Notes under the pieces: generated by a model
Seen by the model: the letters and a program-made list of their open reading frames with translations, nothing else
Told to the model about the DNA's origin: nothing
Databases searched by the model: none
Shown here: positions 9,205 to 18,452 of the stretch, in pieces
Numbering within the stretch: the stretch's first letter is position 1
Layout: every line of letters begins with the position of its first letter
Origin: Burkholderia vietnamiensis LMG 10929
GTDB taxonomy: Bacteria > Pseudomonadota > Gammaproteobacteria > Burkholderiales > Burkholderiaceae
Assembly: GCF_000959445.1 (NCBI RefSeq)
Contig: NZ_CP009631.1
Location: 2,914,001 to 2,978,000 of the forward strand
Reading direction: 5' to 3'
Length of the DNA: 64,000 nt
Translations under genes and position numbers: made by a program

Positions 9205-9593
9205 CCACGCGCCCCTCGTCCACGCGTGCCATGCGCACGTAGCGACGGAACGGTGGACGTTTCGCGCGACACAGTGCTTCGATGCGTCGGCGCTTCGCCC
9301 GCCGTGTGCGGAACCGATCGCGAGCGCGCCGCTCGTGCATGCGGCCGACGGCGGGTACGACACGCCCTCGTCCTCGTCGTCGCATAGCGATCTGCGCCGC
9401 TGCGGCCGACCACCTCACGCGCCGCGCTCGCATCCGCTCACGGCAACGCGAATCGCGAGCCAGCCCCGCCGAGCACCGCGCGACAGACACCGCGAAGTCA
9501 CACCGACAAGCCATCGCCGTCCGTTCGCACCGCCGTCACGCATCCGGCTCGATCGCCGCCAGTCACCGGCCGAGCGTCACGGACGGCCACACC
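9205..9593. other. gene-free convergent interval
   Basis: About 390 nt between two converging genes. Only short Arg-rich open frames typical of high-GC noise are present; no hairpin terminator, repeat or recognisable remnant was seen. Confidence 0.5.
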
Positions 9594-10514
9594 TCACCGC
9601 AACGTAGCGCTCCACGACTGCAGTTGCTCGATGGTCGCCGTCACGCCGCCGCAGACGATCACCGCGATGTTCGACGCCGCGGCCAGCACCGGCACCGGCC
9701 GTTCGAGCGCAGCCAGCGCGGCGCCGCACGCGGGCTCGACGACGAGCCGGTGCTCGTCCACCAGCCGCAACGAGGCGGCCACCGCCTGCGCATCCGATAC
9801 GACGACCGGATGAATCGGATGCCGGCTCGCCCACTCGAGCGCCGCGTCGCACGGCCGCTTCGCGCCGAGCGACGTCGCGATGCTCTCGATCGCCGGCAGT
9901 TCCACCGGACGCCGCTGCGCGACCGAGCGCGCATAGCAGTCGGCGCCCGCCGTCTCCACCGCGACGACCGGCACGTCGTGCCAGCCGTTGCGCGCGAGCC
10001 CCTCCAGCACGCCGCACAGCAGCCCGCCGCCACCGACCGCGAGCACGATCGCGTCGGGTTTCGGGCCGACGGCCGCGATCTCGTCGACGATCGTCGCGTG
10101 GCCGCCCCACAACACCGGATCGTCGAACGGGTGCACGAACGCGTCGTGCTCGCCGACGGCCGCCAGCGCGAACGCGTTGGCCTCGACCCAGCTCGCGCCA
10201 TGCACGACGACCTCGGCCCCTTCGCCGCGAATCAGTTCGCGTGCGCGCACGGACGCGGTTTCAGGCACCACCACCAGCACCGGCACGCCGAGTTCGCGCC
10301 CGCAATACGCGACCGCGATGCCCGCATTGCCGCCCGACGACGACACGAAGCGACGCGCGCCGGCCGCCTGTCGCGCCGCGCACACCGCGCCGATCCCGCG
10401 CAATTTGAACGAACCGGATGGCTGAAGCGCATCGAGCTTCAACCAGACGTCGGCGCCGAGCCGGCGGGAGGCGGTGTGCGAGCGGAGGTACGGCGTCTGA
10501 ATATGGAGCGGCAT
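9594..10514 (-). CDS. PLP-dependent L-serine/L-threonine ammonia-lyase-like enzyme
   Basis: A 306-residue fold-type II pyridoxal-phosphate enzyme. The Schiff-base lysine is K37 in PSGSFKLRG, the phosphate-binding and substrate loop is SSSGGNAGIA (about 58-67), and a glycine loop AVGGGGLLCG sits near residue 165. The length and motifs fit catabolic serine/threonine dehydratases, which deaminate L-Ser to pyruvate or L-Thr to 2-oxobutyrate; there is no regulatory ACT domain. It is divergent from a LysR gene with a hexanucleotide repeat in the shared promoter region. Which amino acid is preferred cannot be told. Confidence 0.85.
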   Translation of the reverse strand: MPLHIQTPYLRSHTASRRLGADVWLKLDALQPSGSFKLRGIGAVCAARQAAGARRFVSSSGGNAGIAVAYCGRELGVPVLVVVPETASVRARELIRGEGAEVVVHGASWVEANAFALAAVGEHDAFVHPFDDPVLWGGHATIVDEIAAVGPKPDAIVLAVGGGGLLCGVLEGLARNGWHDVPVVAVETAGADCYARSVAQRRPVELPAIESIATSLGAKRPCDAALEWASRHPIHPVVVSDAQAVAASLRLVDEHRLVVEPACGAALAALERPVPVLAAASNIAVIVCGGVTATIEQLQSWSATLR

Positions 10515-10562
10515 GGTGCGGATCACGATGGAACACGAGGGACGGGCGCAGCCGTCGATCAA

Positions 10563-10609
<47 letters not shown>

Positions 10610-10721
10610 CATCGTACGGCACGCGGGCCATGCTTTTCCAATACCATCGAAGCGTATTCGCCATGCTTGTCAGGCATATCATTCTCACCAACCGAAACCG
10701 GAAACCGGAGTCCCCACCCGC

Positions 10722-11633
10722 ATGCGCCAGATCGAACTGCGTCACCTGCGTTATTTCGTGGCCGTCGCGCAAGCCGGCAGCGTGATGGGCGGCGCCCGCG
10801 CGGCAGGCATCGTGCAGCCGGCGCTGTCGCGGCAGATCCGCGAGCTGGAGGACGCGATCGGCACGCCGCTGCTGATCCGCCGCGCGACGGGCGTCACGCT
10901 GACGGCGGCCGGCGCGAGCTTCCTGCGCGATGCGACCGCCGTGCTCGCCACGGTGCGGGACAGCCGCGAACGCGCATTGCGCAGCGCGGCCGGCCAGCTC
11001 GGCGAACTGCGGCTCGGCGCGCTGCCGAACTGCCTGCCGCTGCCGGTGTTCGCGAACGTGCTGAAGGCGTTTCGCGCCGCATGCCCGGACGTGAAGCTGT
11101 CGATCGCGCCGATGCTGTCGGCCGAACAGGCCGACGCGCTGGTGCGCGGCCAGCTCGACGGCGGGATCATGGCGTGGCGTCGCGACGAGGCGCCGCACCT
11201 GTCCGGCGTGCGGCTGCTGAGCGACCGCTTCGTGCTCGCGATGCCCGCGCCGCCCGGCGAGCCCTTCGATGCGCCGCACTCGCTCGCGGACGTCGCGGAC
11301 CAACCGTTCGTGTGGTTCGACGCGCAGCGCTCGGCCGCGCACCACCGCTTCCTGATCGCGCAATGCGAGCGCGCGGGCTTCACGCCGCGCATCGCGCAGG
11401 TCGGCAGCGACATCCCGACGCTGATCGGCCTCGTCGCGGCCGGCATGGGCTGCGCGTTCGTGCCGCACAGCGCGGCGCCGACGTGTCCGCACACGGTCCG
11501 GCTCGTCGCGCTCGACGAGCTGGCGAGCCGCTTCGACATCGAGTTCGTGTTCGACGGCGCGGCCGTGCCGGCGTCTCCCGTCGTCGCGCGGTTTCTCGAA
11601 GCCGTGCACGCAGTGGTCGACCGGGCGGACTGA
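10722..11633 (+). CDS. LysR-family transcriptional regulator
   Basis: A 303-residue LysR regulator beginning MRQIELRHLRYFVAVAQAGS, with helix-turn-helix residues QPALSRQIRELEDAIG and a co-inducer domain including the PTLIGLVAAGMGCAFVP segment. Its divergent position beside the PLP-dependent ammonia-lyase suggests that it controls that gene and itself. The inducer is unknown. Confidence 0.88.
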   Translation: MRQIELRHLRYFVAVAQAGSVMGGARAAGIVQPALSRQIRELEDAIGTPLLIRRATGVTLTAAGASFLRDATAVLATVRDSRERALRSAAGQLGELRLGALPNCLPLPVFANVLKAFRAACPDVKLSIAPMLSAEQADALVRGQLDGGIMAWRRDEAPHLSGVRLLSDRFVLAMPAPPGEPFDAPHSLADVADQPFVWFDAQRSAAHHRFLIAQCERAGFTPRIAQVGSDIPTLIGLVAAGMGCAFVPHSAAPTCPHTVRLVALDELASRFDIEFVFDGAAVPASPVVARFLEAVHAVVDRAD

Positions 11634-11853
11634 GCGCAAGCGCGCACGGCAGCCGCACTCGTCGGCGCTCGTTCGGACGGCAGGCCGCCAGCCTGCCGCC
11701 GCGACCGGCTTCGCGGCCATCGCGCACTAAACACTTCAGCACCCCGACGAAAATCCTTTCAAATACATAACGCACAACATTACCGTGTCGGTATTTTTAA
11801 ATTGACGCCAAAAACAGCCGTTTAACGTCATTTCGAATCGCAATGCCGCGAAA

Positions 11854-11940
11854 TATACTTCGCGCGCATCCATTCCTCGTGCCAAAGAGAGGATGCCTTT
11901 TCGCCCCGGTCACGGTCCCCCTGTGACCGGGGCTTTTTTT
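11854..11940 (+). ncRNA. candidate small RNA or transcribed leader
   Basis: A TATACT hexamer at 11854-11859 is a near-perfect -10 box. It is followed by an imperfect hairpin (CAT-CCTC with GAGGATG, about 11870-11895) and then a strong terminator at 11903-11940, which would define an RNA of about 75 nt. The segment lies in a conspicuously AT-rich intergenic stretch. The -35 match is weak. It could be a free small RNA or an attenuated leader of the MFS gene that starts 184 nt later. No known RNA family is recognised. Confidence 0.35.
11903..11940 (+). terminator. strong rho-independent terminator
   Basis: A perfect 11-bp stem, GCCCCGGTCAC with GTGACCGGGGC, has a 9-nt loop and is followed by seven T on the plus strand. 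It lies 270 nt after the LysR stop, too far to be a simple end for that gene and more likely ending the candidate short transcript above. Confidence 0.88.
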
Positions 11941-12123
11941 GCTCGAGGCCCGCCGACGCGGCCGTCGCAGCGCGCGGGCACGCCGCCCGCCTCACGCATT
12001 CTTGACATCGAATCAAGATTATTTCGTGCGCATGCGGCTTTTTTCATCAGAACAATGTGGGCACACTGCAGGCTGTCCGCGACGGCCCGCTGCCGTTGCG
12101 CAACGCTGACAGGAAGGCATCGC

Positions 12124-13329
12124 GTGAACCCCAACTCCACTTCTCCCTCCCGCGCGGCCCACGGCACCGCGCTGCCGCTGCTGGCGCTCGCCGCCGGCGC
12201 GTTCGGCATCGGCACGACAGAATTCGCGCCGATGGGCCTGCTGCCGGTGATCGCCGACGGCGTGCACGTGTCGATTCCGCAGGCCGGCATGCTGATCAGC
12301 GCGTATGCGATCGGCGTGATGGCCGGCGCACCGCTGATGACGCTGCTGCTCGCGCGCTGGTCGCGCCGCTCGGCGCTGATCGCGCTGATGTCGATCTTCA
12401 CCCTCGGCAACCTGCTGTCGGCCGTCGCGCCGGGCTATACGACGCTGTTGCTCGCGCGGCTCGTCACGAGCCTGAACCACGGCGCGTTCTTCGGGCTCGG
12501 CTCGGTGGTCGCGGCCAGCCTGGTGCCGCGCGAGCGGCAGGCCAGCGCGGTCGCGACGATGTTCATGGGTCTGACCATCGCCAACGTCGGCGGCGTGCCG
12601 GCCGCGACCTGGCTCGGGCAGATGATCGGCTGGCGGATGTCGTTCGCGGCCACCGCGGCGCTCGGCGTGATCGCGATCGCCGGCCTGTTCGCGGCGCTGC
12701 CGAAGGGCGACGCCGGCAAGATGCCGGACCTGCGTGCGGAGCTGGCGGTGCTCACGCGTCCCGTCGTGCTCGGTGCGCTCGCGACGACGGTGCTCGGCGC
12801 CGGCGCGATGTTCACGCTCTACACGTACGTCGCGCCGACGCTCGCGCACGTGAGCGGCGCAACGCCCGCCTTCGTGACGGCGATGCTGGTGCTGATCGGC
12901 GTCGGCTTCTCGATCGGCAACATCGCCGGCGGCCGGCTCGCCGACCGCTCGCTCGACGGCACGTTGATCGGCTTCCTGGTGCTGCTGATCGCGACGATGG
13001 CCGCCTTTCCGCTGCTCGCCCGCACGCACGTCGGCGCCGCGCTCACGCTGCTGGTGTGGGGCATCGCGACGTTCGCGGTGGTGCCGCCGCTGCAGATGCG
13101 CGTGATGCGCGCGGCCCACGAAGCGCCGGGCCTCGCGTCGGCCGTCAACATCGGCGCGTTCAACCTCGGCAACGCGCTCGGCGCGGCAGCCGGCGGCGCC
13201 GCGCTGTCGGCCGGCTTCGGCTACCCGGCCGTGCCGCTCGTCGGCGCGCTGATCGCCGCGGCCGGCCTCGCGCTGGTCGCGCTGCAGCGGGCGCAACGCC
13301 GGCGCGCACCGGTTGCCGCGAATTCGTAA
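12124..13329 (+). CDS. MFS transporter, DHA1 (AraJ/chloramphenicol-efflux-like) family
   Basis: A 401-residue twelve-helix major facilitator protein. The first helix holds the DHA1 signature FGIGTTEFAPMGLLPVIA, and the loop 2-3 motif appears as ARWSRRSALIALM. Such proteins export drugs or metabolites by proton antiport; the substrate is not evident. The GTG start follows an ACAGGAAGG ribosome site and gives MNPNSTSPSRAAHG; the open frame extends upstream but through the terminator and leader. It converges with the amidohydrolase gene downstream. Confidence 0.88.
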   Translation: MNPNSTSPSRAAHGTALPLLALAAGAFGIGTTEFAPMGLLPVIADGVHVSIPQAGMLISAYAIGVMAGAPLMTLLLARWSRRSALIALMSIFTLGNLLSAVAPGYTTLLLARLVTSLNHGAFFGLGSVVAASLVPRERQASAVATMFMGLTIANVGGVPAATWLGQMIGWRMSFAATAALGVIAIAGLFAALPKGDAGKMPDLRAELAVLTRPVVLGALATTVLGAGAMFTLYTYVAPTLAHVSGATPAFVTAMLVLIGVGFSIGNIAGGRLADRSLDGTLIGFLVLLIATMAAFPLLARTHVGAALTLLVWGIATFAVVPPLQMRVMRAAHEAPGLASAVNIGAFNLGNALGAAAGGAALSAGFGYPAVPLVGALIAAAGLALVALQRAQRRRAPVAANS

Positions 13330-13470
13330 ACGCCGCGCGATCCGCATTACGCCGGCACGCGGCGCGACAACCGGTTACCGGCGACCGGCAACGGGCGACC
13401 GGCCCGCACCGGGATGCCGATGCGCTCTTCATCGTCAGCGGCATGCGCGCGGCGGCCGCGCCCGCGACGC

Positions 13471-14493
13471 TCAGCGTGCAGCGGCGAACCCGCTGAAGAA
13501 CGCGCGCGCGTTGGCGTCGAGGCTCTCGAGGTGATAGCCGCCTTCCTGCACGATCACCGTCGGTAATGCGAGCGCACCGAGCGCGCCGCCGAGCCGCCCG
13601 AACCCGTCGGTCGTGACGGCCACCTGCGACTGCGGGTCGTCCTTGTAGATGTCGAAGCCGAGCGCGAGCACGAGCGCATCGGGCTCGAAACGCGCGAGCG
13701 CGCGCAACGCATCGTCGAGCCGCTCGAAGAACGCCGACTCCGGCGCGCCGTGCGGCATCGGCAGGTTCAGGTTGTAGCCGTCGCCGGCCGCCGCGCCCGT
13801 CTCGTCCTCGTAACCGGCGACGACCGGGTAGAAGTTGGTCGGGTCGCCGTGGATCGACACGTACAGCACGTCGTCGCGATCGTAGAAGATCTCCTGCACG
13901 CCCTGCCCGTGATGCATGTCGGTATCGAGCACCGCCACGCGGCGATGGCGGCCGAGCAGCGCCTGCGCGGCGCTCGCCGCGTTGTTCAGGTAGCAGAAGC
14001 CGCCGGCCGCGTCGCGCCGTGCATGATGACCGGGCGGACGGCACAGCGCGTACGCGTCGCGCGCGCCGTCGTTGACGTGCGCGGCCGCCGCGAGCGCACT
14101 CTGCGCCGACCAGTACGCCGCGCGCCACGTGTGCGCGCCGATCGGGCAACTGCCGTCGGCCAGATAGCGCGCGGCTTTCGCGAGTATCCCGCGCAGCGGG
14201 TTCGGGTCGCGCACGAATACGTTCGACATCACTTCGTCGCCCCAGTCGTCGGGCATCCGCTTCCAGTCGCGGTGCGCTTCCTCGAGAAAGCGCAGGTAGT
14301 TCATGTCGTGCACGGCCGCGATCGGCGCGGTGCCGCGGTCGGCCGGCTCGCACACGTCGAAGGCGAGCGCGCGCACCGCCGCGACGAGGCGCGCCGCACG
14401 CTCGGGCACCTCCTGCGGCTCGCGCATCCTGCCGCGCGACAGGTAGGTGCGCGGATGGTGCAGCAACTGTTCGGGATGGAAGAAGGTTTTCAT
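13471..14493 (-). CDS. acetylpolyamine amidohydrolase / histone-deacetylase family hydrolase
   Basis: A 340-residue zinc amidohydrolase of the HDAC superfamily. The active-site pair H156-H157 lies in CRPPGHHARRDAAGG, the zinc ligands in VLDTDMHHGQG (D192, H194) and GFDIYKDDPQ (D281). Characterised bacterial relatives remove acetyl groups from acetylated putrescine, cadaverine or spermidine, feeding polyamine catabolism. It lies 24 nt behind the M20 hydrolase gene on the same strand, so the two are probably one transcript. Confidence 0.88.
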   Translation of the reverse strand: MKTFFHPEQLLHHPRTYLSRGRMREPQEVPERAARLVAAVRALAFDVCEPADRGTAPIAAVHDMNYLRFLEEAHRDWKRMPDDWGDEVMSNVFVRDPNPLRGILAKAARYLADGSCPIGAHTWRAAYWSAQSALAAAAHVNDGARDAYALCRPPGHHARRDAAGGFCYLNNAASAAQALLGRHRRVAVLDTDMHHGQGVQEIFYDRDDVLYVSIHGDPTNFYPVVAGYEDETGAAAGDGYNLNLPMPHGAPESAFFERLDDALRALARFEPDALVLALGFDIYKDDPQSQVAVTTDGFGRLGGALGALALPTVIVQEGGYHLESLDANARAFFSGFAAAR

Positions 14494-14517
14494 CGTTGTC
14501 CTCGTCGGTTCGTCTCG

Positions 14518-15783
14518 TCACGCGTCGAACGCGGCGGCCGCCGCGTGCGTCGCGACACCGGCGCTCGCGAGCACCGCGTTGAGCAGCACGTTCGCGCCGC
14601 GCGTCACGTCGTCGGGCAGCGCGTCCTCGGCCTCGTTGTGCGACAGCCCGCCGACGCACGGAATGAACACCATCGCGGTCGGCACGCGGCGCGCGAGCAC
14701 GATCGCGTCATGGCCGGCGCCGCTGACGATGCGCTCGCTCGCATAGCCGAACGCGTGCGCCGCCCGCGCGACGAGATCGACGCACGCCGCATCGAACGGC
14801 GTCGCCGGGCTGCGCCAGCACGTGTCGAGCGACACCTGCACGTCGCGCGCGGCGGCCACGCGCGCGCACGCTTCGCGCAACGCCTGCTCGATCGCGTCGA
14901 CGCACGCATCGTCGTGATGGCGCAGGTCGACGGTGAACGTCACGTCGCCGGCGATCGTGTTGCGCGACGCGTGGCGGATGCCGATCTGCCCGATCGTCGC
15001 GAGCGCGCGCGGCGCGTAGCCGGCGACGATCCGCTCCAGCTCCAGCGCGATCTGCGCGCACGCGAAATACGCGTCCCGGCGATACGCCATCGGCGTCGTG
15101 CCCGCATGCGCGGCCAGGCCCGTCACGCGCACATCGAGCCAGCGGATCGCCTGGCCGCCGGTGACGATGCCGATCGTCGTGCCGTTCGCCTCGAGCACCG
15201 GGCCTTGTTCGATATGCACTTCGAAGTACGCATCGACCGCGCCGCCGGGCGCGTGCGTGCCGCGATAGCCGCAGGCGTCGAGCGCGGCGCCGAGCGCGAT
15301 GCCGTCGGCATCCTGCCGCGCGAGCGCGTCGTCGAGCGGCAGCGCGCCCGTGAACACCGCGGAGCCGAGCATCGCCGGCGCGAAACGCGCACCTTCCTCG
15401 TTGGTCCACGACACGATCTCGAGCGGCTTGTCGGTCGCGATGCGCGCGTCGTTCAGCGCACGTACGACTTCGAGCGCCGCGAGCACGCCGTACACGCCGT
15501 CGAAGCGCCCGCCCTCGGGCTGCGTGTCGAGATGGCTGCCGATCAGCACCGGCGCGGCCTGCGCATCGGCGCCGTCGCGCCGCGCGAACAGGTTGCCGAT
15601 CGCATCGACCCGCACCGTCATCCCCGCATCGCGGCACCATTGCGCGAACAGGTCGCGCGCGCGGCGGTCGTCGTCCGTCAGCGCGAGGCGGCGCACGCCG
15701 CCGCGCGGCGTCGCGCCGATGCGCGCCATGTCGGCGAGGCTTTGCCACAGGCGATGGCCGTCGACTTCCAGCAAGTCGTTCAT
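14518..15783 (-). CDS. M20 family amidohydrolase (N-carbamoyl-amino-acid hydrolase / allantoate amidohydrolase type)
   Basis: A 421-residue binuclear metal hydrolase. Metal ligands are visible: H84 in IGSHLDTQPEGG, D95 in GRFDGVYG, E129-E130 in WTNEEGARF, and a C-terminal His in VGGLSHNEAED. This subgroup cleaves N-carbamoyl amino acids, ureidoglycolate-type compounds or allantoate in the cytoplasm. Without ureide pathway genes nearby the exact substrate is open. It precedes the amidohydrolase and follows an MHS transporter on the same strand, so a shared nitrogen source is plausible. Confidence 0.88.
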   Translation of the reverse strand: MNDLLEVDGHRLWQSLADMARIGATPRGGVRRLALTDDDRRARDLFAQWCRDAGMTVRVDAIGNLFARRDGADAQAAPVLIGSHLDTQPEGGRFDGVYGVLAALEVVRALNDARIATDKPLEIVSWTNEEGARFAPAMLGSAVFTGALPLDDALARQDADGIALGAALDACGYRGTHAPGGAVDAYFEVHIEQGPVLEANGTTIGIVTGGQAIRWLDVRVTGLAAHAGTTPMAYRRDAYFACAQIALELERIVAGYAPRALATIGQIGIRHASRNTIAGDVTFTVDLRHHDDACVDAIEQALREACARVAAARDVQVSLDTCWRSPATPFDAACVDLVARAAHAFGYASERIVSGAGHDAIVLARRVPTAMVFIPCVGGLSHNEAEDALPDDVTRGANVLLNAVLASAGVATHAAAAAFDA

Positions 15784-15916
15784 GTGCACTCCAATGAATT
15801 CGTTCGTCGGGGGTATCGATTTCCGCACGCTGCCGATCCCGCCGCGCACGCCCTGCGACGGTCGCGTACCGGCAGCGTTCGCCCACACGCGGCGCGGCTG
15901 ATCGAAGCGTCGGGAT

Positions 15917-17227
15917 TCAGCGCGAGCCGAGCGCCTCGGCGGCAGCCGGCCGGGACGCGCGCCGTGCGTCGAGCGCGACGATGCAGAGCAGCGAGATGCC
16001 GGCGAGGCCCGTGTAGAACACCGCGAGCGGCCACCACTGGCCGGTGAAGCGATGCGCCAGCCAGGTGCCGACGAGCGGCGTCAGGCCGCCGGCGAGCGCG
16101 CCGCACACCTGGTACGCGAGCGAGATCGCCGAATAGCGCACGTGGGCCGGAAACACGTCGCTCACGAAGCCGGCGATCACCGAATAGAAGCCGGCCATGC
16201 AGACGACCGCGAGCGCGATGCCGGCGATCAGCGACGCGGACGTGCCGCCCTGCACCAGCATGAACATCGGGTACGGCGACAGCATCGCGAGCAGCGCGGC
16301 GATCTTCAGGAACCGCGCGCTGCCGATGCGTTCGGCGAGCCACGCGGCAGCCGGCTGCGCGGCGAACTGGATGATCGCGACCGCGAACAGGCTGTCGAGG
16401 ATCAGCGAGCGCGACACGCCGACGTACTGCGTCGTGTACGCGATCATGAACGTGTTGGTGAAGTAGACGCCCGCGATCCCGATCGTGTTCGCGCCGATGC
16501 AGAGCAGCACGAGCCCGGACGCGGAGCGGAACACTTCGGCGACCGGCAGCTTCACCGTGCGGTTCGCCTCTTTCACGCGCGCGAATTCCGGCGACTCGTT
16601 CACGCCCAGCCGGATCAGGATGCCGACCACCAGCAGCACCGCGCTCGCCAGAAACGGCACGCGCCAGCCCCACGCGAGGAAGTCGGCCTTGTCCATCGAC
16701 GTGACCGCGCGAAACGCGACCAGCGACAGGATCAGCCCGGCCGGGCTGCCGAGCTGCGCGAACGACGCGAAGAACGTGCGGCGGCCCTGCGGCGCATGCT
16801 CGCCGGCCATCAGCACCGCGCCGCCCCACTCGCCGCCGACCGCGATCCCCTGCACGACGCGCAGCGCCACCAGCAGCACCGGCGCGAGCACGCCGACCTT
16901 CGAATAGTCGGGCAGCAGCCCGACGCACACCGTCGCGACGCCCATCATCATCAACGTCGTCATCAGCGCCTTCTTGCGGCCGATGCGGTCGCCGAGATGG
17001 CCGAACACGATGCCGCCGAGCGGCCGCGCGAAGAAGCCCACGGCAAACGTCGCGAACGACGCCATCGTGCTGACGAACGGGTCGTGCGACGGGAAATAGA
17101 GCTGACCGAACACGAGCGCGGCGGCGGTCGCGTAGATGTAGAAGTCGTACCACTCGATCATCGTGCCGATGAACGCCGCGGTCGCGGCACGCGCCGGCTG
17201 ACGCGCGCTAGGAAGGGACTGGCTCAT
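15917..17227 (-). CDS. MHS-family MFS symporter
   Basis: A 436-residue metabolite:H+ symporter. The family hallmarks are FIGTMIEWYDFYIYATAAAL in helix 1, GHLGDRIGRKKALMTTL in loop 2-3 and VVQGIAVGGEWGGAVLMA in helix 4. Relatives import carboxylates, shikimate, proline/betaine or dicarboxylates. It is the first gene before the M20 and amidohydrolase genes and is divergent from a LysR gene, so it probably imports their substrate. The gap of 133 nt to the M20 gene leaves room for a second promoter. Confidence 0.9.
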   Translation of the reverse strand: MSQSLPSARQPARAATAAFIGTMIEWYDFYIYATAAALVFGQLYFPSHDPFVSTMASFATFAVGFFARPLGGIVFGHLGDRIGRKKALMTTLMMMGVATVCVGLLPDYSKVGVLAPVLLVALRVVQGIAVGGEWGGAVLMAGEHAPQGRRTFFASFAQLGSPAGLILSLVAFRAVTSMDKADFLAWGWRVPFLASAVLLVVGILIRLGVNESPEFARVKEANRTVKLPVAEVFRSASGLVLLCIGANTIGIAGVYFTNTFMIAYTTQYVGVSRSLILDSLFAVAIIQFAAQPAAAWLAERIGSARFLKIAALLAMLSPYPMFMLVQGGTSASLIAGIALAVVCMAGFYSVIAGFVSDVFPAHVRYSAISLAYQVCGALAGGLTPLVGTWLAHRFTGQWWPLAVFYTGLAGISLLCIVALDARRASRPAAAEALGSR

Positions 17228-17346
17228 GCGGGGCTCCTGACGCGCGCCGCGGCACGCGCAATATCGTGATGGCCGGCCGTCTGTCGCGGCCCCGTGCCGC
17301 CGGGTGCGGCACGCCTCCTTTATCGGCGGCCACATATCATTAGTCC

Positions 17347-17357
17347 AATTTCAAATT
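17347..17357. promoter_or_regulatory. AATTTCAAATT palindrome in divergent promoter
   Basis: A perfect odd palindrome inside an AT-rich stretch between the MHS gene (minus) and the LysR gene (plus). It is flanked by ATTAG and CTAAT arms about 40 nt apart. It is placed where a LysR regulator would bind to control both genes; binding is inferred. Confidence 0.4.
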
Positions 17358-17422
17358 ATTATTTCGCGTATAAATCTGGCTAATACCCATTCCAACGTTC
17401 CGACGTTCAGCCTGGAGCCCCG

Positions 17423-18379
17423 ATGCGCGCCGACCTCGCCCGCTTCGTCAACGACCGCCTCGACTGGAACCTGTTGCGCACTTACCTGGTGATCATGCAG
17501 GAGCGCAGCGTGAGCCGTGCGGCCGCGCGCCTGCATGTCACGCAGCCGGCCGTCAGCCAGGCGCTGCGGCGGCTCGAGGACGCGCTCGGCCGCAAGCTGA
17601 TCGAGCGGCGCGGCGCGCACTTCGCGCCGACCGCGGCAGGCGAAGCCGTGTACCGGATCGCGAGCGACATCTACGGCGGCGTGTCGCGCCTCGACACGGA
17701 GCTCGACGACAGCACCGCAGACCTCACCGGGTCGATCCGGCTATTGACGGTGAGCCGCATCGAGTCGCCCGTCTACGACGAATTCCTCGCCGAATTCCAT
17801 CGCGCGTATCCGCGCATCGACCTGCAGATCGACGTGATGCGTTCGTCGGACATCCTGTCGTCGCTGCTGCAGAAGACGGCCACCGCCGGGCTCGGCCTGT
17901 GCCGCACGCCGCACGACAAGCTGCAGATGCGCTGCTTCCTGCGCCAGCGCTATGCGATCTATTGCGGCCGCCATCACCGGCTGTTCGGGCAGACGCAGTT
18001 GCGGATGGAAGACCTGCTCGCGGAGAACTTCGTGTCGTTCACCAGCGACCAGATCGGCGACAGCCTGTCGCCGCTCACCGTGTTCCGCGATCAGAAAGGC
18101 TTCACCGGACGCATCGTCGCGTCGTCGCCGAGCCTCGATGAAGTGCGGCGGCTGATCTTCGCCGGCTACGGGATCGGCTGCCTGCCCGAGCACATCGTGC
18201 GCGACGACGTCGCGCAGCAGCGCCTGTGGCGCCTGCCGCCCGACGACGGGCTGATCGACGTCGACGTATTCCTGCTGTGGCATCGCGAGCGCAGGATGAA
18301 CGCGGCCGAGCAGGCGTTTCTCGACGCGATGGAGCGCTGCATGCAGCGCCATTCGCTCGCGGAGCGGCTCGGCGCGTAG
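17423..18379 (+). CDS. LysR-family regulator of the adjacent nitrogen-compound cassette
   Basis: A 318-residue LysR regulator with helix-turn-helix residues RSVSRAAARLHVTQPAVSQALRRLEDALG and a co-inducer domain. It is divergent from the MHS-M20-amidohydrolase genes and convergent with the NCS1 permease gene. Position makes it the likely controller of the former; the ligand is unknown. Confidence 0.87.
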   Translation: MRADLARFVNDRLDWNLLRTYLVIMQERSVSRAAARLHVTQPAVSQALRRLEDALGRKLIERRGAHFAPTAAGEAVYRIASDIYGGVSRLDTELDDSTADLTGSIRLLTVSRIESPVYDEFLAEFHRAYPRIDLQIDVMRSSDILSSLLQKTATAGLGLCRTPHDKLQMRCFLRQRYAIYCGRHHRLFGQTQLRMEDLLAENFVSFTSDQIGDSLSPLTVFRDQKGFTGRIVASSPSLDEVRRLIFAGYGIGCLPEHIVRDDVAQQRLWRLPPDDGLIDVDVFLLWHRERRMNAAEQAFLDAMERCMQRHSLAERLGA

Positions 18380-18452
18380 GCACGCGCGCACCGGGCCGTG
18401 GATGCGGCGGCGCGCGATGCGGCGGCGCGAACGCTGCGCGGGGCGCGCGACG

